A program made the position numbers and the translations under genes. A stretch of 64,000 bases of DNA, taken from assembly GCA_934635225.1 (NCBI GenBank), contig CAKTYZ010000017.1:8215-72214 (forward strand). Reading direction: 5' to 3'. The notes beneath the pieces were generated by a model. That model was not told the origin of the DNA and ran no database searches. It saw only the letters and a program-made list of their open reading frames with translations. Each line of letters begins with the position of its first letter. Position 1 is the stretch's first letter. The stretch is from an uncultured Kiritimatiellota bacterium (GTDB taxonomy: Bacteria; Verrucomicrobiota; Kiritimatiellia; RFP12; UBA1067). This document shows, piece by piece, positions 33,172 through 41,656 of this stretch.

Positions 33172-34242
33172 ATGAATATCCTTGGAATAGAAACGAGTTG
33201 TGACGAAACGGCGGCAGCCGTTGTGCGCGACGGGCGAGAAGTCCTCTCGAATGTCGTCTACACGCAGATTCCGCTTCATCAGCCTTATGGCGGCGTTGTG
33301 CCCGAGATTGCCTCTCGTGCGCACATCGAGAAGATTACGCAAGTCGTAGGTGACGCGATGAAGGGGCTGTCTGTTGATGCGGTCGCCGTGACTTACGGAC
33401 CGGGGCTCTCGCCTGCGCTTATTGTCGGGCTTAACGCGGCGAAGGGGCTGGCGAAGGCCTTGGGCGTGCCGCTTCTCGGCATCAATCATTTGGAAGGGCA
33501 TCTGCATTCGCCGTTCCTTTGGGATGTGCCCGAGGATGCCACGCACGCGAGTCCGGACCCGCGCGAACTGGGTCCGGCGCTTGGACTCGTGCTTTCGGGT
33601 GGCAACACGATGTGGATAGACATGCCGGCCTACGGTCGTTATGAGGTCATCGGTGAGACGCTGGACGATGCGGCGGGCGAGGCGTTCGACAAGGCCGCGA
33701 AGCTCCTTGGGTTGGGTTATCCAGGCGGACTCAAGATTGATCGGATGTCGCAGGCGTGGCATGAGCACGCGTCGGCAGATCAGTCGTACATTCCTTTCCC
33801 GAAGGGACGTCCGCGCGACGGCGTGACCGCATTGGCGGGGCTGCCTGCCGAACTGTGCGTCTCGTTCTCAGGGTTGAAGACGGCGCTTTTGCGCTATGTC
33901 CAGCAGCATCCCGAAGTCCGGATGGAGCCTGGCCTTTCGCATGTTGTTGCGTCGTATCAAGAGGCAATTGTCCAGGCGGTTGCGGACAGGACACGCGCGG
34001 CCCTTCGCCGCAAGCGCTACAATGCATTCGTCTTCGGCGGCGGCGTCTCGCTCAATTCCCGTGTTCGCATGGCTCTGACGGACCTCTGCCGGGAAGCGGG
34101 CGTGCCGTTGCTGATGGCAAAGCCGAAATACACGGGCGACAATGGCGCAATGATTGCCGGGCTGGCGTACTATCGGCGCAACCACGAGGCGGATGCGATG
34201 TCGCTGGACGTAGGCCCGTGTCTGCAGGTCGGAGGCGACTGA
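33172..34242 (+). CDS. tsaD: tRNA N6-threonylcarbamoyladenosine synthase TsaD
   Basis: A 356-residue ASKHA-fold protein. The start ILGIETSCDETAAAVV, PEIASRAH, the metal-binding NHLEGHLHSPF and GETLDDAAGEAFDKAAKLLGLGYPGG are all typical. It transfers threonylcarbamoyl to A37 of ANN-reading tRNAs, working with TsaB, TsaC and TsaE. The TsaC partner is encoded 2 kb downstream as a fusion protein; tsaB and tsaE are not in the window. It is preceded by a TATAAT box with a 14-nt gap. Confidence 0.95.
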   Translation: MNILGIETSCDETAAAVVRDGREVLSNVVYTQIPLHQPYGGVVPEIASRAHIEKITQVVGDAMKGLSVDAVAVTYGPGLSPALIVGLNAAKGLAKALGVPLLGINHLEGHLHSPFLWDVPEDATHASPDPRELGPALGLVLSGGNTMWIDMPAYGRYEVIGETLDDAAGEAFDKAAKLLGLGYPGGLKIDRMSQAWHEHASADQSYIPFPKGRPRDGVTALAGLPAELCVSFSGLKTALLRYVQQHPEVRMEPGLSHVVASYQEAIVQAVADRTRAALRRKRYNAFVFGGGVSLNSRVRMALTDLCREAGVPLLMAKPKYTGDNGAMIAGLAYYRRNHEADAMSLDVGPCLQVGGD

Positions 34243-34251
34243 GAGATATGG

Positions 34252-34263
34252 TATAATGTCCGC
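34252..34263 (+). promoter_or_regulatory. trkA-like gene promoter -10, 6 nt from the start
   Basis: TATGGTATAAT has its hexamer at 34252-34257; the ATG is at 34264. With only 6 nt between, transcription is expected to begin at or next to the start codon. Confidence 0.75.
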
Positions 34264-34920
34264 ATGAAGAGAATAGGCATTATCGGCGCCGGGCGATTCG
34301 GCATGTCGCTTGCGGAATCACTCTCGAACGCGGGAGCGGAAGTCGTCCTCATCGATCGGAACCGTCCCGCCATGCAGATGGCGAACGAGTTTGCGACGGC
34401 GCTTCAGGGTGACGCGACCCAGCCGCACGTCTTGGAGGAGGCTGGCTTTGGCGAATGTGATGTCGTTGTCGTGGCGATTGGCTCCAACATGGAGGCCTCG
34501 ATGATGGCGACGGCGAACTGCAAGGAGCTGGGTGTCCCGAATGTCGTCTCGAAAGCGACGAGCGAGCTTCACGGGAAAATCCTCAGACGCATTGGCGCGG
34601 ATTCGGTCGTCTATCCGGATCGCGACTCGGCACACCGTTTGGCGCGCGCAATTGCGAACCATGACGTCATTGACTTCCTGGAGGTTTCCGAAGGTTATTC
34701 AATTGCGGAGATTGATGTGCCGGACGGCGTGCGCGGCAAGACGCTGGCCGAGGCGGATCTCCGCCGAAAGACAGGCGTGACCGTCCTCTGCATTCGCCGC
34801 GCCGATGCAGGTCCCAAGAAGCCTCGCAAGGTGATTTTTCCGCAGGCCAGCGACATGATCGCGCCCGATGACCGGCTGATCGTCTTCGGCGAGACGAAGA
34901 AACTGGACGAACTCTCCTGA
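34264..34920 (+). CDS. TrkA/KtrA-type potassium uptake regulatory protein
   Basis: A 218-residue RCK protein. The N-terminal Rossmann domain has GAGRFGMSLAESL and acidic VLIDRN for NAD(H)/ATP binding. The C-terminal TrkA-C domain covers about residues 140-215 (YSIAEIDVPDGVRGKTLAEADLRRKTGVTVLCI). It gates a Trk/Ktr channel at the inner membrane in response to nucleotides. Length and a single domain pair fit KtrA rather than the double TrkA. No channel subunit is in the window. Confidence 0.88.
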   Translation: MKRIGIIGAGRFGMSLAESLSNAGAEVVLIDRNRPAMQMANEFATALQGDATQPHVLEEAGFGECDVVVVAIGSNMEASMMATANCKELGVPNVVSKATSELHGKILRRIGADSVVYPDRDSAHRLARAIANHDVIDFLEVSEGYSIAEIDVPDGVRGKTLAEADLRRKTGVTVLCIRRADAGPKKPRKVIFPQASDMIAPDDRLIVFGETKKLDELS

Positions 34921-34922
34921 CG

Positions 34923-36206
34923 ATGAGCCGACTTGTCATTCGAGGACGGAAGACGATTTCCGGTATGCATCGCGTTTCGGGGAACAAGAACGCGGCGTTG
35001 CCGATGATCGCCGCGACGTTTCTCACGAACGAGTCTGTGACAATCCGCAATCTTCCTGCGATTGATGACGTGGCGCGGATGCTGGATGTCGCACGGAACT
35101 TTGGGGCACAGGTCGTGCGCGATGCGAAGTCGGATTCCGTCACGATTACGGCGGCGCGGCTGAAGTCCGCCCGCATTTCGCCCGAACTTGCGGCGAAGAT
35201 CCGCACGAGTTTCCTGTTCGCAGGTCCGTTGCTGGCGCGTCTCGGACGGGCGTCCTTGCCGCCGCCGGGGGGGGACGCGATTGGCCATCGGAGGCTCGAC
35301 ACGCATTTTGCCGGATTCAAGGCGTTGGGGGCGAAGGCATCCGTGGGCAAGAAGTCGCTCGCGCTTCGTGGAACGCTCAAAGGGACGAGGATCCTTTTGG
35401 ACGAGGCATCCGTGACGGCGACTGAGAATGTCCTGATGGCTTCCGTTCTGGCGAAAGGTCAAACGGAGATCTACAACGCGGCGTGTGAACCGCACATTGT
35501 CGATCTCGCGAATATGCTTGTGGCGATGGGGGCAAAGATTTCGGGCGCGGGCACGAACCGTCTGCTTGTCGAGGGCGTGGAGTCCCTTCACGGATGCGAA
35601 GTGGCTGTTGGTTGCGACTACATTGAAGCGGGCAGTTATCTTGTCGCGGCGGCCGTGACGGGAGGCGACTTGACCTTGACGGGTATCGACCCCGAGCCGT
35701 TTCGCGTGCTGGAGACGGCGTTCGCGCGCTTCGGCGTCACATGGACGATTGATGCGGCGGCGCGGACCTTGCGCTATACGCCGCGCAAGCGCCTTCGGAT
35801 GAAGTATGACCTTGGCGACGCGATCCCGTCCCTGTCGGACGGCACATGGCCTGCGTTTCCGTCGGACCTCCTGTCGATTCTCATCGTCTTGGCCACACAG
35901 GCGCGCGGCACGTGTCTTTTCTTCGAGAAGATGTTCGAGTCGCGGCTCTATTTCGTCGATCATCTCCGGCAGATGGGAGCGAAGATCGTCCCGTGCGATC
36001 CGCATCGGATCGTTGTCACGGGCCCCGCTGCGCTCGCGGGAGGTACGGTGACGTCTCCGGACATACGTGCGGGCATCGCGTTGGTGATCGCCGCGCTCTG
36101 CGCAAAGGGCGAGACGACGATTCAGAATGCGGAATCGATTGACCGAGGGTATGTCGCAGTCGAACGGGCGCTTGGTGCGCTTGGTGCGGACATCGAGCGA
36201 AAATGA
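34923..36206 (+). CDS. murA: UDP-N-acetylglucosamine 1-carboxyvinyltransferase with Asp in place of the catalytic Cys
   Basis: A 427-residue EPSP-synthase-like enzyme for the first committed step of peptidoglycan. SGNKNAALPM holds the conserved Lys. The active loop reads PPPGGDAIG: Asp118 (codon 35274-35276, GAC) replaces the Cys of the usual GGCAIG. Family knowledge: Cys-to-Asp MurA enzymes (Chlamydia, Mycobacterium) are active and not alkylated by fosfomycin. The gene starts 2 nt after the trkA-like stop, so they are co-transcribed. Confidence 0.94.
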   Translation: MSRLVIRGRKTISGMHRVSGNKNAALPMIAATFLTNESVTIRNLPAIDDVARMLDVARNFGAQVVRDAKSDSVTITAARLKSARISPELAAKIRTSFLFAGPLLARLGRASLPPPGGDAIGHRRLDTHFAGFKALGAKASVGKKSLALRGTLKGTRILLDEASVTATENVLMASVLAKGQTEIYNAACEPHIVDLANMLVAMGAKISGAGTNRLLVEGVESLHGCEVAVGCDYIEAGSYLVAAAVTGGDLTLTGIDPEPFRVLETAFARFGVTWTIDAAARTLRYTPRKRLRMKYDLGDAIPSLSDGTWPAFPSDLLSILIVLATQARGTCLFFEKMFESRLYFVDHLRQMGAKIVPCDPHRIVVTGPAALAGGTVTSPDIRAGIALVIAALCAKGETTIQNAESIDRGYVAVERALGALGADIERK

Positions 36207-36228
36207 CGACGGTGAAGAGGGCTGTTGA

Positions 36229-37284
36229 ATGAGACTTGTGCAGGCAGATGAAGAAGGACTGGCCGTTGCGGCGGACATGCTGATGAAAGGCGGCGTCATC
36301 GTGTTGCCGACGGACACGGTCTATGGGCTTGCGGCGCATCCCGACTGTTCCGAAGCCGTGGAACGGCTTTATGCGATCAAGTCGCGTGACGCAAAAAAGC
36401 CGATTGCGCTTCTGGCAAGCGATGCGTCCGGGGCAACAAGGTTCATCGGCGCAGACGCCGCGCACGTCGGGGCGAAGCGTTGGCCGGGCGCGTTGACCGT
36501 CGTGGCGCAGGGCGAGGGCGTGCGTGTGCCAGACCACGATTGGACGCGGCGGCTGATTGCACGGTGCGGCGGGGCCTTGCGCGTCACAAGTGCCAATCTG
36601 TCCGGACAACGCGCGGCGACGGATGCCGAAGAGGCTCTGAAGGCCGTTGGGCTTACTGCGGATCTTGTCGTGGACGACGGCGTTTCGCCAGGCGGTCTGG
36701 CTTCGACGGTCGTTCGGGTCTCAGGCGGGAGCCTCACGGTCTTGCGTGAGGGACCTGTGACGTTCTTGACGCTTGCGAGCGGTTCGCCGCGTCGGGCGAA
36801 GATCCTGCACGAACTGGGCGTTGATTTCGTCGTCGTCAAAAGCGATGCCAGGGAGGTGAGCATTCCGCATGATCCTGAGCGAACGGTGCGCGAGAACGCC
36901 TTGGCGAAGGGGCGTGCGGCTCACGCGGAGAAGGTCCTGAGCGCGGATACCATCGTCTGGTTTGACGGAAGGATCTATGGCAAGCCGCGTGACCTGGATG
37001 AGGCGAAGACGTATCTTCGGGAGTTGAGCGGGCGGGTTCACACGGTCTTCACGGGCGTTGCGTATGACGGCGAGGTGAAGGTCGTTCGTTCGGACGTGAA
37101 GTTCCGCACGCTCTCGGATGGGCAGATTGACGACTATGTCGCACGTGTGAAGCCGACGGACCGCGCCGGCGCGTATGACATCGATGAATCCGGGGATTTG
37201 ATTGTCGAGTCTTACACGGGCAGCTACGAGAATATCATGGGGCTTCCCGTGGAGCCGCTGAAAGAATGGGGGATCGTGGGATGA
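36229..37284 (+). CDS. Fusion of TsaC/Sua5 (threonylcarbamoyl-AMP synthase) and Maf nucleotide pyrophosphatase
   Basis: A single uninterrupted 351-residue frame. Residues about 1-178 are a YrdC/Sua5 domain (VLPTDTVYGLAAHP, YAIKSRDAKKPIALL, RVTSANLSGQ). Residues about 180-351 are a full Maf domain (LASGSPRRAKIL, SADTIVWFDGRIYGKP, LSGRVHTVFTG, AGAYDIDESG, NIMGLPVEPL) with only a 1-3-residue linker. TsaC makes the intermediate used by TsaD. Maf proteins hydrolyse dTTP/UTP and modified pyrimidine triphosphates. I do not recall this domain order as common. The stop overlaps folB (ATGA). Confidence 0.92.
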   Translation: MRLVQADEEGLAVAADMLMKGGVIVLPTDTVYGLAAHPDCSEAVERLYAIKSRDAKKPIALLASDASGATRFIGADAAHVGAKRWPGALTVVAQGEGVRVPDHDWTRRLIARCGGALRVTSANLSGQRAATDAEEALKAVGLTADLVVDDGVSPGGLASTVVRVSGGSLTVLREGPVTFLTLASGSPRRAKILHELGVDFVVVKSDAREVSIPHDPERTVRENALAKGRAAHAEKVLSADTIVWFDGRIYGKPRDLDEAKTYLRELSGRVHTVFTGVAYDGEVKVVRSDVKFRTLSDGQIDDYVARVKPTDRAGAYDIDESGDLIVESYTGSYENIMGLPVEPLKEWGIVG

Positions 37285-37628
37285 GACTTCGGTTGAACGG
37301 CCTTTCGGTTGCGTGCGTCATTGGAGACAGGCCTGACGAGCGCACGCGTCTTCAGGAGCTGCGCGTGGATGTCACATTGGATATCCCGACTGTCGCGTCT
37401 CAGTCGGACATCCTCGCGGATACGGTGGACTATGCCGCGTTGACGGAGCGGATTCGCGCGGTGCTGGTCACGGCGAAATGTCAGATGATCGAATGTGCGG
37501 CGCGTCAGGTGCATGACGCCTGTGCGGAGGCCTGTTCCGCCGTGGCGGGGGCACGAGTTGTGGGCGTGACCATTACGAAGGTCGGGACGATTCCCGGGTT
37601 GGCGTCCGTCTCGGTGGATTATCCCTGA
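37281..37628 (+). CDS. folB: Dihydroneopterin aldolase
   Basis: A 115-residue FolB. LRLNGLSVACVIGDRPDERTRLQELRVDVTLDI carries the conserved Gly and Glu. SDILADTVDYAAL and the C-terminal ITKVGTIPG Lys complete the site. It cleaves dihydroneopterin in folate synthesis in the cytoplasm. It is encoded just before pncC and the TPK-FolK fusion, whose FolK half performs the next step. Confidence 0.88.
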   Translation: MRLRLNGLSVACVIGDRPDERTRLQELRVDVTLDIPTVASQSDILADTVDYAALTERIRAVLVTAKCQMIECAARQVHDACAEACSAVAGARVVGVTITKVGTIPGLASVSVDYP

Positions 37629-37642
37629 TGAGGAGAGAGAAG

Positions 37643-38113
37643 ATGACGGTGGCGGAGAAATTGGTTGAACTCCTCAAGGTGCGCGGGCTGACGTGTGCAG
37701 CGGCGGAGAGTTGCACGGGAGGAGGCGTTGGCGCGGCGATTACAGCGGTTCCGGGGTCAAGCGCGGTTTTCCTCGGTGGCATTGTCTCCTATTCGAATGC
37801 CGTCAAGCACGAGGTCCTCGGTGTCTCGCAGACGACTCTGGAGACGGTTGGCGCCGTCTCGCCAGAGACTGCGGCGCAGATGGCAGAAGGGGTGCGGCGT
37901 CTGATAAAGGCCGACCTTGCGATTTCTCTGACGGGCATCGCAGGTCCGGGCGGAGGGTCTGCCGAGAAACCCGTGGGTCTTGTCTGGTTTGGCCTTGCCA
38001 CGCCGAGAGGCGTGCGTACCGAGAAGGCGATCTTTACGGGGGACCGCGCGACAGTGCGGGCGAAGGCCGTCACGCACGCGCTGGGCATGTTGACCGTGGG
38101 CGCACTGGCATGA
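37643..38113 (+). CDS. pncC: CinA C-terminal domain protein, NMN amidohydrolase
   Basis: A 156-residue stand-alone CinA-C domain: AAAESCTGGGVGAAITAVPGSS, FLGGIVSYSNAVKHEVLGV and SLTGIAGPGGGSAEKPVGLVW. PncC deamidates nicotinamide mononucleotide to NaMN for NAD recycling. The ATG at 37643 is preferred over 37628 because AGGAGAG lies at the right distance. The stop overlaps the next start as ATGA. Confidence 0.87.
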   Translation: MTVAEKLVELLKVRGLTCAAAESCTGGGVGAAITAVPGSSAVFLGGIVSYSNAVKHEVLGVSQTTLETVGAVSPETAAQMAEGVRRLIKADLAISLTGIAGPGGGSAEKPVGLVWFGLATPRGVRTEKAIFTGDRATVRAKAVTHALGMLTVGALA

Positions 38114-39153
38114 AACGGCGAACGGCCATTCTTGCGGCAGGGGACTTTCCCGCAGTCGGCTCGGAGCCTGAGCGACTGTTGCGGGCGGCCACGCGCGTCG
38201 TCGCCTGCGACTCGGCGGCGATGGCCTATCGGCGGCGGTTTCGCCGTTGGCCAGATGTCGTCATTGGAGATCTGGACAGCTTGAATGTGGGTGACTGTCC
38301 GGAATTGGCACGGCGTTGCGTGCGGGTTTCTGACCAGGAGACGAATGACCTTGCCAAGGCGCTCGACTTCTGCCGGGCCGAGGATCCGGACGGCTGGAAG
38401 GACGCAGTCGTCATTCTTGGCGCGACGGGCAAGCGTGAAGACCATACGATTGGCAACGTCTATCGGGCGTTGGAGGCAGAAGTCCCGATTGTCAGCGAAT
38501 TTGGAGCGTTTCTCCCCGTGCGCGGTCGGCTGACCTTTCGAACGCAGAAGGATGTGGGCGTGTCCGTTTTCGCGGGCAGTCCGCAGACGCGCATGACTTC
38601 GCGCGGATTGCGCTGGAAACTGGACGGAGTGCGCTTTGACAATCCCTACTGTGCGACGCTGAACCGTGCGTCGTCTGAAACAGTGACCGTGACGAGTACT
38701 CATCCTGCGTTCGCCTATGTCGCGCGACCCGAAGGCGCGGTACGGGCTGTCGTTTCGCTTGGCTCCAATGTCGGTGCGCGCGCGGCTTATCTGCAGCGGG
38801 CTTTGTCGTTTCTGGCAAGACTGCCAAGGACGCGCTTGCTGGACATAAGTTCGGTACGTGAGACCGAGCCGGTTGACGTGCCCGTCGAGTATGCTGCGCA
38901 GAAGTTCTTGAACCAGGCGGCGATTTTCGAGACGACGTTGGACGCGCGGACGTTTGCGCAGGCGATGCACGCGGTCGAAGGCCGTCTTGGGCGCGTCCGA
39001 ACCGTACGAAACGGTCCCCGCACGATTGACTTGGACCTCATTTCGTTTGGATCCGTGAAGATGGAGACGCCCGAGCTGACGCTCCCGCATCCTCGTGCGA
39101 AGATGCGCGCTTTTGTGCTGGACCCGCTGAAAGAACTCGGTTTGCGGCTCTGA
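38110..39153 (+). CDS. Fusion of thiamine pyrophosphokinase and HPPK (FolK)
   Basis: A 347-residue protein. The N-terminal half (about 1-205) is a thiamine pyrophosphokinase: VVIGDLDSL, ETNDLAKALDFC, GATGKREDHTIGNV. The C-terminal half (about 207-347) is 6-hydroxymethyl-dihydropterin pyrophosphokinase: VVSLGSNVGARAAYL, FLNQAAIFET, NGPRTIDLDLISFG, LPHPRAKMRAFVLDPL. Both halves transfer pyrophosphate from ATP to a hydroxymethyl or hydroxyethyl group, for TPP and folate respectively. The start ATG overlaps the pncC stop. I do not recall this fusion as described. The stop lies 4 bp from the convergent permease stop. Confidence 0.9.
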   Translation: MKRRTAILAAGDFPAVGSEPERLLRAATRVVACDSAAMAYRRRFRRWPDVVIGDLDSLNVGDCPELARRCVRVSDQETNDLAKALDFCRAEDPDGWKDAVVILGATGKREDHTIGNVYRALEAEVPIVSEFGAFLPVRGRLTFRTQKDVGVSVFAGSPQTRMTSRGLRWKLDGVRFDNPYCATLNRASSETVTVTSTHPAFAYVARPEGAVRAVVSLGSNVGARAAYLQRALSFLARLPRTRLLDISSVRETEPVDVPVEYAAQKFLNQAAIFETTLDARTFAQAMHAVEGRLGRVRTVRNGPRTIDLDLISFGSVKMETPELTLPHPRAKMRAFVLDPLKELGLRL

Positions 39154-39157
39154 TTCG

Positions 39158-41347
39158 CTACTCGAAGATGCGGGAGAGGTCGCTGTTGTCGGCGGAGAGG
39201 ACGAAGACGGGCGAGGGCACGGCGGCAAGGTCTGCCGTGAGGTGGGCGATGTAGTCGCCGTAATCGGATTGCGACTCTTCTTCTTTGGGCGGGCGTAGCC
39301 CAATGAATGAGAGCGTGGCGTCCGAGGAGCTTTGCGTGAGAATCTCCGTGAAGGGGTTCCCCTTCGTATCAAGAATGCGCGTTTCGGTCACGATGCGTGC
39401 CGAGGCGAGGAAGGCCGTCAGTTGCGCTTGAGCCTGCTCGTGCGTATGGTTGTGTATGAGCATGTTGACGCGCAAGGGATGGCGACGCCACTTGTCGTCT
39501 CGACGGAGCAGGACGGCGAGCGCGAGCATCAGTGCGCCGTTGCCGCCGCCGCCGCGCCACCAGATGTCGATGAACCCGTCTTCGGGCGCGTGTCCAGCAG
39601 GGCCGATGGCGAGAACGTTCCGTCTTTCGCGTACGCAGGTCTTGACCAGTCCCGCGAACGCGGATGCATGGCCGCGTGCCGGAAGCCCGAAGAGAACGGT
39701 GTTGGGCACGAGGGGACCGAATCCGTAGGTGCGAAGCATTTCAGAAATGCCGGCCCAGATGTCATCCGAAGACTGTAAGTGCGGCACGAGGTCAAGGTCC
39801 ATGTTCGTTCCTGTGCGCAGGACGGCGTCGCGGAGCGTGGGTTTGTCGAGGGGCGTTCCGGATTCGGGCAGGATGCTCGCAAGCGTCACGAAGCTGCGTC
39901 TTCCGGAAATGCCCTTTGCGAGTTCAATGAGGCGGGGGCAGGAGACGGGAAGACGAGAGAATACGAGGAGATTCGGTCTCCAGTTGCGTTCTGCGTGCGT
40001 GTCAGATGCGAGCCGCTGAAGGGCAAAGCGCACGAGCGCAGCCATGATGCCGGTGCGCAGGTCGCCGAATTGGACGCGGAGCTGCCGACGTTTGACGAGG
40101 CCGTAGATCGCCATCTCGCACGCGAGCGCGACAAAGGTCCAGCCGGGGCTGATCATGAACATTGCGCCCGTGCAGCCGGCGAAGCCGAGCAGGGGGAAGA
40201 CGGCGCGGACGCGGAACGTCGGGCGCCATGAGGGGTTTGCGAGAAGTTCCTCAGCGGCCGCCACGAAGTTGAGAAGCGCGTAAGTCGAGAGGTTGAAAAG
40301 CGTGAGAATCGGCGCGATGACGTTGATGTCGCCCAATGCGAGGCCTGTGGCGGCGATGCCGAAGCAAAGGAGCGCAGACAGCCGAGGATCGTCGGTCTTG
40401 CCGAAGCCGCGCCCGAATGCGGAGGGCAGAAGGTGGTCGCGCGCGAGGGCCTGGAGGACGCGCGGGGCACAGAGGAAACTTCCGACGGCGCTGGAGAGAG
40501 TTGCCGCCCAGACGCCGAGCAGGATCAGCATCGGCCAGCGGGCGCACTTCTGGAGGAGCATTGTGTCTGCCCGAAGCCACGCCGCATCGGTCACGAACGC
40601 ATGGAGGACGAGTGGTACCGTCATGTAGATGACGTAGCCCGTGAGGACGGCGGCAATCGTGCCAAGCGGAATGGACTTTCGCGGGTCTTTCAGGTCGCCG
40701 GACATGCCGAGGCCCGAAAGGATGCCGGTGACTGCGGGAAAGAAGACGGCGAAGACGGGCCAAAAGCCGAGCGTGGCGGTCGTGGGGACAGACCCCGGTG
40801 CGGGCGGCTCAGGCGCGTGTCCGAAGAAGAAGGAGACGAGCGAGAGGACGATGGCTCCCATGATGAAGTATTGGGACTTGAGGGCGAGATCGGCCGAGAG
40901 CGTCGAGACGAACGCGAGGATGCAGAGCGTGATGAGGCCGACTGTCCGCACGTCCCAGCCCGAGACGATGGGAAGCCCGGATTGCGTCAGCGCTTCGGCG
41001 AAGCCCGCAGTGTAGAATGAGACGCCGATGGCTTGCGAAAGGGCGAGGGGAATGCCGAGCGCGGCTCCGGATTCGAGACCGAGCGAACGCGAGAGCATGA
41101 AGTACGCGCCACCGCCTTTCATGCGCATGTTGGTGGCGAGGGCCGAGATGGAGAGCCCCGTCAGAAAGGTGATGGCGCTGCCGATCGTCACGAGCGCGAG
41201 TGCGCCGGAGAGCCCGACGTTGCCGAGCATCCAGCCAAAGCGCAAATACATCACCACGCCGATAATCGTCAGGATGCTGGGCGTGAAAACGCCTTGAAAG
41301 GTGCCGAATGCGTATCCGCTTGTCTGTTTTGCGTCCGTTGTTGCCAT
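39158..41347 (-). CDS. APC-superfamily permease of the cation-chloride cotransporter (SLC12-like) type
   Basis: A 729-residue protein. The membrane part (about residues 15-470) opens with FGTFQGVFTPSILTIIGVVMYLRFGW, typical of SLC12-like bacterial members. LALSQAIGVSFYTAGFAEAL and GILSGLGMSGDLKDPRKSIPLGT are the APC signature regions. A soluble C-terminal domain of about 260 residues follows, as in cation-chloride cotransporters. The ATG at 41347 has GGAGG upstream and a TGGTATAAT box 19 nt before it. The substrate (amino acid, or ions with chloride) is not determinable. Confidence 0.82.
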   Translation of the reverse strand: MATTDAKQTSGYAFGTFQGVFTPSILTIIGVVMYLRFGWMLGNVGLSGALALVTIGSAITFLTGLSISALATNMRMKGGGAYFMLSRSLGLESGAALGIPLALSQAIGVSFYTAGFAEALTQSGLPIVSGWDVRTVGLITLCILAFVSTLSADLALKSQYFIMGAIVLSLVSFFFGHAPEPPAPGSVPTTATLGFWPVFAVFFPAVTGILSGLGMSGDLKDPRKSIPLGTIAAVLTGYVIYMTVPLVLHAFVTDAAWLRADTMLLQKCARWPMLILLGVWAATLSSAVGSFLCAPRVLQALARDHLLPSAFGRGFGKTDDPRLSALLCFGIAATGLALGDINVIAPILTLFNLSTYALLNFVAAAEELLANPSWRPTFRVRAVFPLLGFAGCTGAMFMISPGWTFVALACEMAIYGLVKRRQLRVQFGDLRTGIMAALVRFALQRLASDTHAERNWRPNLLVFSRLPVSCPRLIELAKGISGRRSFVTLASILPESGTPLDKPTLRDAVLRTGTNMDLDLVPHLQSSDDIWAGISEMLRTYGFGPLVPNTVLFGLPARGHASAFAGLVKTCVRERRNVLAIGPAGHAPEDGFIDIWWRGGGGNGALMLALAVLLRRDDKWRRHPLRVNMLIHNHTHEQAQAQLTAFLASARIVTETRILDTKGNPFTEILTQSSSDATLSFIGLRPPKEEESQSDYGDYIAHLTADLAAVPSPVFVLSADNSDLSRIFE

Positions 41348-41372
41348 AAAGTCCTCCAACAACAAGATTATA
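41348..41372 (-). promoter_or_regulatory. Permease promoter -10 with a short leader and Shine-Dalgarno
   Basis: On the minus strand TGGTATAAT occupies 41375-41367. The 19-nt gap to the ATG contains GGAGG. It diverges from the nifU-like promoter at 41423. Confidence 0.7.
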
Positions 41373-41422
41373 CCACAATCTTGAAGGAGCGGGCGAGATC
41401 CCCGACGGCGAGCGGATTGTGA

Positions 41423-41437
41423 TATAATATAGGGACT
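41423..41437 (+). promoter_or_regulatory. nifU-like gene promoter -10, 9 nt from the start
   Basis: TGATATAAT has its hexamer at 41423-41428; the ATG is at 41438. Confidence 0.7.
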
Positions 41438-41656
41438 ATGGAAGAGAAAATCAAAGCGAAACTCGAAGAGCTTCGCGCCGGGCTTCAGGCTGACGGTGGC
41501 GATCTCGAACTGGTGAAGATCGACGGCAAGGTCGTGTACCTGAAGCTCGTCGGGCACTGCGGCAGCTGTCCGTTTGCGATGATGACGCTCAAGCAGGGCA
41601 TTGAAGTGGGGCTTCAGGAGATTGACCCCGAGATTACGGTCGAGAGGGTCGCATGA
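41438..41656 (+). CDS. NifU C-terminal-like iron-sulfur scaffold protein
   Basis: A 72-residue single-domain protein with LQADGGDLELVKIDG and the cluster motif HCGSCPFAMMTLK (CxxC). Stand-alone NifU/Nfu domains carry a 4Fe-4S cluster between subunits and deliver it to apo-proteins. It overlaps iorB by ATGA. Indolepyruvate oxidoreductase needs iron-sulfur clusters in its IorA subunit, so a delivery role is plausible but inferred. Confidence 0.88.
   Translation: MEEKIKAKLEELRAGLQADGGDLELVKIDGKVVYLKLVGHCGSCPFAMMTLKQGIEVGLQEIDPEITVERVA

Noticed and set aside
37560..38113. TPP riboswitch upstream of the TPK fusion
   Set aside because: The gene start overlaps the preceding stop, leaving no leader, and no thi-box sequence is visible.
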